Source: Rhizophlyctis rosea (Eukaryota; Chytridiomycota; Chytridiomycetes; Rhizophlyctidales; Rhizophlyctidaceae). Taken from it: DNA of 41,920 nt. The first letter of the stretch is position 1. Every line of letters begins with the position of its first letter. Below, piece after piece: positions 34,108 through 41,920 of the stretch. The stretch is from positions 1 to 41,920 of the forward strand of contig JADGJC010000126.1 in NCBI GenBank assembly GCA_027596075.1, written 5' to 3'. The notes below the pieces were generated by a model. That model searched no databases. It saw nothing but the letters and a program-made list of their open reading frames with translations, and was not told the origin of the DNA. Made by a program: the position numbers and the translations under genes.

Positions 34108-35403
34108 CTATTTCTCCATCCCGGCCTTCACCATCTCCGCCGACCGCCAGTAGTACCGGTTGACACCTCCTGCACCCGTCCTCTTCCCCTCATCATCAAT
34201 CGGATATTCGATCGTTGTGAAGAGATATCCACGTGGTTCGTTCGGGGGGTAGGCAGTTGACAAGAGTCGGTAACGTCTCATCTTTGGATCTAGCACCACC
34301 AATCTATCCTTAGGACCATTGAATACATAGTGGATGACCGTCCAATCCGCTGCCTCCCAAGGGTACCATGTCATCTTCGGATTGGATGGGATTGCCATAT
34401 GGTTCGGAAACTGGTAGAGGAGGTTCAACTTCAAGTCACACACCCAGTATACATCCAAGTTCCAGTAAAAAACGTTGAATCTGGTGAGTTCGACTCCAGC
34501 GTCAAGGGGGACATGTGGAAGGTGACAAGACGCGATCCTCTGCTTGGTGGTGAGACGCACGAGAAGAAGGTCACGAGGGGGATCCTGAGGGATGTATACG
34601 AGGATACTCTCGTTCATTGCATAGCGTATGTACTCCTCGTGGCCCGTGCAGATATGGATGGGGGATGAGGCACGATCCAGAGGGAAAATTCTGATGTGGT
34701 GGTTATCATCGCCCGACGGTTGAGTTTCGGTGGATTCCACACTCAAATGGGATCCGCAAATGGTTTTTGGGTTATCCTCCCAATGCGGCAAGGATGTGGG
34801 TGACGGATCGCCTGATGCCCATATTTCGTAGAAAGTTTTATTGTTGGGTGGCTTGCGTCCGACGAAGCTGGATCTTTTGAAGTTTATATCCGGTGCGAGA
34901 TGCTGAATGGGGCGTGCGACGGTCTCCGCGTCCTTGAGTACGGTGTCAATAGAAAGGGAATCTGAAGGACTGTGCGACAGGACCGTTTCACCGATGGGAC
35001 GCACCCCCCGGACGTATTCAGCGAATAAGAAGGAGGTCGCATTGGTCAAATCCCTTACAACCCCGTCACTTCTCCTACTCAACCCCTTCCCGTCTTTCAC
35101 CACCTCAGCATCACCGCTCGTATCCACCGGCAGATCCACGCGTTCCCCTCCCGACCCCAAACTCCTCCAAGCCCACCACAAAACCGCCACATCCCGCCAA
35201 TTCTCCTCCCCGTACCGCACCGGAAAGCACCCCTCGGGAAAGCCAGCAGCAAGCTTCGATTTCCAGATTTGGACTTGGTTGTTGCGGATGAGTGTGCACC
35301 ACTGCTTGCAGACGCGTTCGGACTTGAGGAGATTGGGGACGGAGATGTTGGGGAGGGAAAAGAGGAGGATGAGGATGTCGGGGAAGGTGGTGAGGGTTGC
35401 CAT
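34108..35403 (-). CDS. F-box-like protein
   Basis: Family role: F-box proteins bind Skp1 and bring substrates to the SCF ubiquitin ligase; the substrate here is unknown. This is a single exon of 431 residues. Residues 7-50 resemble an F-box: FPDILILLFSLPNISVPNLL then SERVCKQWCTLIRNNQVQIW, with the usual Val-Cys-Lys-x-Trp and terminal Trp. The remainder shows Trp/Asp-rich strands (IHICTGHEEYIRYAMNES, DLLLVRLTTKQRIASCHL, DRLVVLDPKMRRYRLLS) that could form a beta-propeller-like substrate domain. No clear WD or Kelch signature is present. The first ATG of the frame is used. It is divergent from the M20 peptidase gene with 298 bases between the starts. Confidence 0.72.
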   Translation of the reverse strand: MATLTTFPDILILLFSLPNISVPNLLKSERVCKQWCTLIRNNQVQIWKSKLAAGFPEGCFPVRYGEENWRDVAVLWWAWRSLGSGGERVDLPVDTSGDAEVVKDGKGLSRRSDGVVRDLTNATSFLFAEYVRGVRPIGETVLSHSPSDSLSIDTVLKDAETVARPIQHLAPDINFKRSSFVGRKPPNNKTFYEIWASGDPSPTSLPHWEDNPKTICGSHLSVESTETQPSGDDNHHIRIFPLDRASSPIHICTGHEEYIRYAMNESILVYIPQDPPRDLLLVRLTTKQRIASCHLPHVPLDAGVELTRFNVFYWNLDVYWVCDLKLNLLYQFPNHMAIPSNPKMTWYPWEAADWTVIHYVFNGPKDRLVVLDPKMRRYRLLSTAYPPNEPRGYLFTTIEYPIDDEGKRTGAGGVNRYYWRSAEMVKAGMEK

Positions 35404-35701
35404 CTTTTTGAGGAGAGTCGGCGGAGTGTTGGTGGGGATAGGTAGATCGCACTGGGCAGGTTGTACTTGATAGCACGATGACGTGGAGGTATCAATCTGT
35501 GGGAAGGTGGAAATCTGAAGGAAGCATGGGAAAAGGGGACGTTGGACTTTGGTGCATGTGTGGCTTGGCGCGCAGGTCCAAGGCCATGGCCAGCCCCTCC
35601 AGTGGGTAAGACAATCGCGGAGGAGAATTTCAATTCTGGTTGTTGAGCTTCATCTTACTTCCCAATTATTCCACGCTATTTCAAAATATATACACTCAGA
35701 A

Positions 35702-37713
35702 ATGCAGGAGTCACATCTAACGGTCGTTAGCAACTACTTGGCGAACCTTTCTCCACAATTGCGCGACTTGAGTTTGAAGGCATGTCCACCCTTCCCCCAT
35801 TCTACCTTGGGTCGACGAGTCGCACCATTCATGCTCTCCCGCCACTATCAATAAACTCTATTTGAACGAAAAAACATGAACAGATACACTCAAACCCCGA
35901 GCTGTCACATCATGAACATAATGCTCATGGTCTCCTAACAACATTTATGGGAAATCAAGGATGGAAGATCCAGCGCAAAGCGTGTGGATTGGAGACCGCT
36001 TTCATTGCTGAGTGGGACGCAAGTAATAATGAAGTTGGAGACGACGTCGTGACTGTCGGGTTTCTTTCTGAGTGAGTCTTTACATAACATCTGCAAAAAA
36101 ATCTTATGAGGAACAGGGAACAGTCCGGACGCTTACTTTGCCATTTTCCGATGGATATAGATATGATGCGTTACCGGAGATCGGGTAGGTCTTTGGAATT
36201 TCGGATAAGGCAACGGTTGTTGTCTTTGCAAAGTTACCTTACACCCATGTCCACCGGCTGCAAAGGCATGCCTGCGGTCACAACTTGTACGTCCGTCACT
36301 TGTTCTGTTTGTTTACAACGCCGCGTTTATTTACCCCCTTCATATAGGATCGCGATAACAGGCGTTGCATCGGCCTTAGGTATCTATTGCACCGGATCTG
36401 TTCAACCTCCATCAACTTCAACAACTTACCATCCTGACTTTCTCACAGCTTTCGTCCATCTCCTCAACACTCTCTCCAACCCACCACGCTTCCGCGCCCT
36501 CCTCTTCGGCACCCCAGCCGAAGAAACCACCGGCGGAAAGATCGATATGATCAACGCCGGGGCATTCAACGGCGTGGATTGTGCCTTGATGGCACATCCG
36601 GGTGGCGGGGATGCGTGGCGGGCTCAGTGGTTGGCGTTGGAAACGGTGGAGGTCGAGTTCTTTGGAAAGGCAAGTCATGCCGGGGGTGCACCTTGGGAAG
36701 GTATCAACGCCCTTGATGCTGCTGTCATGGCATACAACTCCATATCATCACTGCGGTTGGTGTTTTCCAATGAAGACTATTGACACTTCCTCAATGTTGT
36801 TGACCTTCACATTGATTGTCTTACCATTCACAGACAGCAGATCCATCCCTCCTGCCGGTATGTGGAGTGTGCTGCCCGCCTGCTATGAAAGTCTCAATTC
36901 GAGTCTTAATCACTCTCTTCAAATAGAGTGCATGGCATCATCCGCAAAGGGGGCGCCGCTCCAAACAGTGCGTATGCATTTCTTGCTGACTCTTTGGACA
37001 CGGGCTGCACACTAACAGCAAATCATGCACAGTCATTCCTGATTACACAAAGATGGAGTATTATGTATGTTACCCGCGTTTCAGCTGACTTGCAACACAA
37101 ATATAATCTCTGTCATCAAATGACTTCCTTCCCAACCATAATCCAGATCCGCACACCTGCCCTACCCCTCCTCCTATCCCTCTCCCCACGCGTGCAAGCA
37201 TGTTTCGAGGGCGCGGCAGCAGCAACAGGGTGTACAGTCAAATACACAAGACCGCCAACCATAGCGGATGTCAAGACCAATAACAAGTTGATGGACAGAT
37301 TTGAGCACTGGGTGGAGGCCATTGAAAACGCTCAACCGACTGGGGCAACAGGGGAGAGGGCGAAATCGAATTTGTCGGAACCGAAAGGGGAGGACGTGTT
37401 GGCAGGAAGTACGGATATGGGAAATGTTTCTTGGGTTACACCTGGTAAGTATCAATTCATCCCCACCTGTCTTCAACGCCATAACTCATCCATCCGAAAA
37501 CTAGGCATCCACCCGATGTACACCATATACCCCACTGCCTCCCCATCCAATGCGGGGATACACACCAAGGAGTTTAGGCATCAGGCTGGTAGTGAGGATG
37601 CACATGTATGTGCTATGAGGGTTGCTCAGGCATTAGCTTTGGTTGGAGCGGAGTTTGTTTTGGATCAGAGTTTGCGGAGGGAGGTGAAGAAGGAGTTTGC
37701 GGGTGAGATGTAG
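35702..37713 (+). CDS. M20-family metallopeptidase, PM20D2-like dipeptidase/aminoacylase
   Basis: Family role: M20 zinc enzymes hydrolyse dipeptides or N-acyl amino acids; human PM20D2 acts on unusual beta-alanyl or GABA dipeptides. The exact substrate here is not known. Eleven exons: 35702-35779, 35884-36071, 36161-36184, 36266-36286, 36348-36379, 36449-36755, 36834-36857, 36927-36967, 37033-37064, 37147-37444 and 37505-37713, giving 417 residues (PM20D2 has 436). Motifs: IHSNPELSHHEHNAHGLL, GLETAFIAEW, FLSEYDALPEIGHACGHNL (metal-binding Asp and His), LLFGTPAEETTGGK (catalytic Glu pair), the dimerisation part FFGKASHAGGAPWEGINALD, and the C-terminal FRHQAGSEDAHVCAMRVAQA. The first intron uses a GC donor. 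Exons 3, 4 and 7 are microexons of 24, 21 and 24 nt. No signal peptide, so probably cytosolic. Confidence 0.92.
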
Positions 37714-38161
37714 GACTTTCGATGTCACATACAAGAATATTCTGGTATAGAGTTCCATGATGATGTATATGCGGATGGGAGAATAGATCTCACTTTCAGA
37801 TATCGTGGACGCAAATGCGAGTGCGAGACTCCTCCAACTTCCTGCTTCTGCTTAGATGACCATTCAAACTGGAAGGTTGGAAACGCGCGGGTCCCTTGCA
37901 ACATTCTGAAGGCGGGCGGCAGGACCCTGTGGTTCTTCCTTTTCTTGTGTTCTGTGCGACCTCAAGACGTTGCCACTCCGCATGTCATTAGCACTGCATT
38001 AGCACAAAGGCGCCCTTTCCCCTCCTCCCCTGTCTCCTGTCTGGGCTGTCAAATTTCGAACATTTTCGCTGGAATTTCTTTATTAGAATCAATACTATCC
38101 AACCCGAAGCTATAGAAATTAATTGTATCGCATCTTGCCGACGCCCCACATCCACTGCACT
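37714..38161. other. Intergenic region
   Basis: This is the 3' flank of the peptidase gene and the promoter side of the next secreted protein gene. No gene or clear element is seen. Confidence 0.4.
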
Positions 38162-39324
38162 ATGCGTTCCCTTACAATCCCAGCCATACCCACAGTGGCC
38201 TTGGCCCTAACTGTCAGCTCCAAAGTCGCGGCAAGAACATCAGACTGGGCCATATCTGAATCGGTGATTTTTCCAAACAAGAACTGCTCCACTGGTAAGC
38301 TCTCGAACTGCAGATCAATTGGTCCTTCCTTTAGTACCACGTGTGCGCCGTGGAATGAACGTCATCTGTGGCAATTCTCATGAACTGCATCACAGGCCCA
38401 TCCATGGTATTACGTGAATACTCAAACTCAATGTTCTGCTTCTCCATCGGCATCGGCAGCACAATCCTCAACGCCCACGACGCCTGCGCCGACGATTACA
38501 ACACTTTAACCGCTGCCAACTTAGACCAACAAAAGACTTGCTACGACTTCAACAACACCGTCGCAACACGAGACTCCCTCGTACCCCCCGTCATCCCCAT
38601 CGAAAACACAAATGTTGGGATCTACCCAGGCCACGGCCTCAACGTCACTGTCCTCATGCCGGAGAAGTACTTGGGTGTATGGTTGTATCAGATGTCGTGG
38701 GTGCCGAAAAGTGGTGGAGGTGGTGGAGGGTCATGTCAACCGAGTGCGAACTATGATGTGAAGTTTTACTCGTTTGTGGCGGATGGGAAGTGTTGGCCGG
38801 GGGATACGAAGTCGTTGATTCCGACCAATGTACCGGTGTATTTGAAGACGAGTTGTGATGATTCTGGTGGGAAGGTGCAGGTTTACAGGTAAGGATATGT
38901 TCTGACAGAGAATGCTTCCGGACCAAACAAAGCATTGATTTGCGAGATCCATGAACCCAATCCTTCGATTTTGCTCCATCACTGCGCCCCGATGTAAACA
39001 AACAAAAACGACTCCCAATGCACAACCGAATACACACGAATCTCCCGCACCGTGTCTACATCCTGCACAGCCGGCAACTACGACTTCTTCCCCCGATCCG
39101 TCAATGACACCATCGACAGCAATTACTACGACGCAATGATCATTGGGCATTGTTTCCCGAAGAATGAGAATGCCCCTAGTTCTATCACGCTGCGATATTC
39201 TACCGCTACAACCTCACGACCGTCTTTCACCACGTATTGGACCACGGCGACGTCGACTCCAACAGGGGCGGTTGGATCGACCACGGGGCGTAGTGGGTCC
39301 GCTGTTGTGGGAGTGCAAGTATAG
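38162..39324 (+). CDS. Secreted cysteine-rich protein, unknown function (last splice site abnormal)
   Basis: The function is unknown; probably extracellular. A signal peptide starts at ATG 38162 (MRSLTIPAIPTVALALTVSS). One model joins 38162-38333 to exon 2 at about 38396-38890, using donor GTACCA and acceptor CACAG. A stronger-looking donor (GTAAGC at 38295) gives no better frame, so the first junction is uncertain. Exon 2 holds Cys- and Asn-rich sequence (HDACADDYNTL, KTCYDFNNTVATRD, SCQPSANYDVKFYSF, VPVYLKTSCDDSGGKVQVYR) and a Gly run. After the donor GTAAGG at 38891 the frame continues in what is clearly the same kind of protein (NDSQCTTEYTRISRTV, then GNYDFFPRSVNDTI) to TAG at 39324. No AG acceptor exists between the in-frame TAA at 38995-38997 and that sequence. 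The tail is Ser/Thr/Gly-rich. Confidence 0.6.
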
Positions 39325-39849
39325 AGTTCGGCTTTTGCATGTGCTATGACGTTGTTGGCAGTGTTGGGATCGTGATAGTAATATTGGCAGGCGTCTTTCT
39401 CACGGCGACCCACGCTTTCAAGCTACACATAATAGTCATAAATACGTTTCAATTTACCTATGCGCAAAAGACAGTTGTTTGTGAAACTACATGATCTGAG
39501 CCAGCGTGACTTCAATTGCAAGTTGCGTCAGTCAAAAACATGTCCCATCACCCCGTCGCACAACATTTCAATACCCATCAAAATTCGGCACAACAAGGAA
39601 CGTCAAAATTCTATTTGTTTTTACAAAACCGTCCCTTCCAAAACAAACCCTTCCCATCATCGCGGATACAACGAAGATGGGAATTTCAACTGGACTAGCC
39701 TCCAATCTCCGAAAAGCGTTTCGTCATGTGCAATCCACGGCATCATCCATTCACCAACATATACCAAAACCCCGATGGGAACCCAACTCTACCTCCAAAA
39801 AGAACTACTTACAGAAAAAGAAACAGAACCTGCTTCATGCCCCACCGCC
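39325..39849. other. Intergenic region between convergent genes
   Basis: The secreted protein gene and the histidine kinase gene converge here. Open frames of up to 210 codons cross this stretch and the kinase 3' end on the plus strand, but they overlap the receiver domain antisense, so I treat them as shadows. Confidence 0.45.
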
Positions 39850-41920
39850 TCACGTGTCCTTCGGACCCGGCACACAATTAAGACACCCCTGCCCCGCCCT
39901 CCCCTCCCTTCCCTTCCGAACCCACTCCGTCAACACATCTTCCAACATTCCCGCCGTGAACGGCTTACTGCAGAACCAATCCATCCCAGCTTCCTGACAC
40001 ACTCTCCGACTATCCTCCGATACGTTTGCTGTGAGAGCTATGATGGGCAGTCGTGGGGGGTGATAGTCTGGAAGGAGGTGTCGCGTTTCTAACGCACGAA
40101 TCTGACGTGTGGCTTCGAAGCCGTCCATTATTGGCATCTAGAAAAAGCCAAAGGTGGAAGTGTGAATACACAAGCGGAAACTTGAATGAATATAGAATGC
40201 CACGCAGGGTATTTTGTCTTTTACATACCTGACAATCCATCAACACCACATCAAATCCTCGCTCAGACGTCAAGATCTTATCAAGTGCTTCTTGACCGTT
40301 CTTCGCAAGTTCGGCATCATACTTTAGTTTCTGCAATATCTTCATGCCAAGCTTTTGGTTGACGGGATTATCTTCAACCAGTAATATCCGGCCCTTAACT
40401 TCCTCCGGCAACAGTGCATTATCTGGTGACAATGATGGCGCAGGAGGGTGTGGGGCATGTTGTCCCAGATGTAACAGACTGCCACTCGTAGCGGGACTGG
40501 TTTGAGTGGATAATGCGGGAGTAGAAAGACCTCCACTACTCCACTCCCCCATGATCAAACTCTGTACACTTGCATGGATGTTATCCCGGCTTCCTGAAAC
40601 ACTTTCCCTTCTCTCTCGCCCCCCACCACCACCACCACCCGAAGATGAAACACTATCCCTCCGCTCACGGTGCAGGAGTCCGCCCGGCCCAAGCGGGTGG
40701 TGATGATGCGCACTGGTAGGAGGTGGTGTCGATCCAACTCCAAGCGCAACAGTCGAAATGCCACTCCCAAAAAGTGGATTAATGCCCTTCCGCAGTTTCC
40801 CACTTTCATCCCCACTTGATTCATCACCCGATGAATCTGGTCTCTGTATCAGTCCGACCCCCAATCCTAGTCCCAACACACGCCCATTGACACCTTCACT
40901 ACCAACACGAGCTTTCATCCTTTTCCCACCTCCATGTACATCCCCCACACCTCCTCCGCCTCCACCTAGCCCTGCACCAACCCCACCTCGAACTACCTCC
41001 CTCCCGCGAATATCTAAACTTGCGCACCGGACCACGCCCTCACCAACGCCATCTCCCCCAAGTCTCTCCACAACCCCCGGCCCCATAAGCGGTCCCGGAC
41101 CACCCCCAACACCCCCACCGACACCCCCACCACCAGCCTGCAAACCCCCTAATGGTCCTTCCCTCACTGCCTTCCACATCCATCGCTTGGGCTCCTTCAT
41201 CCATCCACAGACAACGTGTACCCTAATGGGCCGCTTGACACCAATGATGTTTACTCCCTCCCATGCGGGATCCGCCTCGACGCGACTCTCGCTGTAGGAC
41301 ACAAAAAGCGGCGTGGAGGTATTGACGACGGAAGCAAGATTGGGGTTTGTCCGGATGAGTTCGTGGTCTGCGAAGAGAAGGTCTACAGCGGGAATGGGTG
41401 ATATTTCCGTGGAAGGTTTAGATCCCACCACAGACATGACTCCACCCTCTCCAGATATTCTAACCACCTCATACCCCCGTCTCCCAAACAACTTCTCAAG
41501 CGCCTGACAACTCTTCACATTCCGACACGCCAACCCCAACTTCTTCTTCCCCATCCCACCCACATCCCCACCACCCTCCTCCTCGCCCAAAACACTCAAC
41601 CCTACCCCTTCCCCGCCCATCCCCGCCTCACCCCCGGCATCATCCTCAAAAACAACCAACGGAATCCGAATCTCAAACGTACTCCCAACCCCCTCCTCAC
41701 TCCTCAACTCAATCGTCCCCCTACATCTCTGCACCAACTGCCTGCAAATCGCAAGTCCTAACCCGGTCCCCTCATGCTGACGTGTCAGACTATTATCCGC
41801 CTGTCGGAAGGGCTCAAACACGGATGAAATCAGATGTTGTGGAATACCGATACCGGTGTCTTGGACTTTGAAGAGGAGCATGGGGCCGCGGGGTGTGGGT
41901 TGTTTGATGTTACCATTGCG
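39850..41920 (-). CDS. Hybrid histidine kinase, C-terminal part (5' end outside the window)
   Basis: Family role: a phosphorelay sensor that autophosphorylates on His and passes phosphate to its receiver Asp and then to an Hpt protein such as Ypd1. In-window exons are 41920-40229 and 40137-39850, with intron 40228-40138, covering 659 codons. The sensor part and His box lie outside. Visible first is the ATP-binding domain: LLFKVQDTGIGIP (G1), FEPFRQADNSLTRQHEGTG (F box) and TGLGLAICRQL (G2). A degenerate receiver-like segment follows (LACRNVKSCQALEKLFG, DLLFADHELIRTNPN, NIIGVKRPIR). Then comes about 270 residues of Gly/Ser/Pro-rich linker. The C-terminal receiver is intact: ILLVEDNPVNQKLGMKILQ (acidic pair), DVVLMDCQMPIMDGFEATRQ (phospho-Asp), LPIIALTANVSED and WFCSKPFT (conserved Lys). 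The protein ends soon after it. Confidence 0.94.

Noticed and set aside
39460..40092. A 210-codon plus-strand open frame.
   Set aside because: Part of it runs antisense to the receiver domain of the histidine kinase, whose motifs are unambiguous.

Overview
The window is eukaryotic nuclear DNA and reads as a fungus. The genes carry many short GT-AG introns (about 45-105 nt) with coding phase kept across the junctions. The gene set is fungal: a Vti1 SNARE, the 51-residue Tom7, an Sst2/FlbA-type DEP-RGS regulator, a hybrid histidine kinase and an Scc3/STAG cohesin subunit. High intron density (13 introns in one GTPase gene) and a bacterial-type SH3b-GH24 lysozyme suggest an early-diverging lineage such as Chytridiomycota. 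That placement is inference. Gene models were spliced by hand from reading frame, phase, splice sites and family motifs.

Layout. 1-1152 (-): 5' part of a pyruvate-dehydrogenase-phosphatase-like PP2C gene, running off the left edge. 2006-3143 (+): five-exon protein of unknown family. 3216-5382 (-): YGR210C-type Obg-family GTPase, 14 exons, divergent from 5894-11621 (+), a 1678-residue Scc3/STAG cohesin subunit with AT-hook-like tails. 11622-14036: gene-poor. 14037-16473 (+): DEP-RGS protein. 17107-18525 (+): secreted proline-rich protein with two copies of a six-cysteine domain split by one in-frame TGA. 18853-19467 (+): ICMT-like membrane methyltransferase. 19641-20691 (-): secreted SH3b-GH24 lysozyme. 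21673-22219 (-): small two-TM protein. 22629-22940 (-): small basic protein whose start lies in a perfect 171-bp tandem duplication. 23635-24841 (+): Vti1. 24842-27170: gene-poor, with a 30-bp inverted repeat. 27171-30033 (+): C2H2 zinc-finger protein. 30034-33404: gene-poor. 33405-33633 (+): Tom7. 34108-35403 (-): F-box-like protein, divergent from 35702-37713 (+), an 11-exon M20/PM20D2-type peptidase. 38162-39324 (+): secreted cysteine-rich protein with a problematic last splice site. 39850-41920 (-): 3' part of a hybrid histidine kinase, running off the right edge.

The genes do not form one pathway. Most are housekeeping: mitochondrial import and pyruvate dehydrogenase control, cohesion, vesicle fusion. 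Mixed in are signalling genes (RGS, histidine kinase, zinc finger) and secreted proteins. The oddest signals are the stop codon between duplicated domains, the 171-bp duplication with a second start codon, the missing AG acceptor at about 39006, and the GC-AG intron plus microexons of the peptidase gene.
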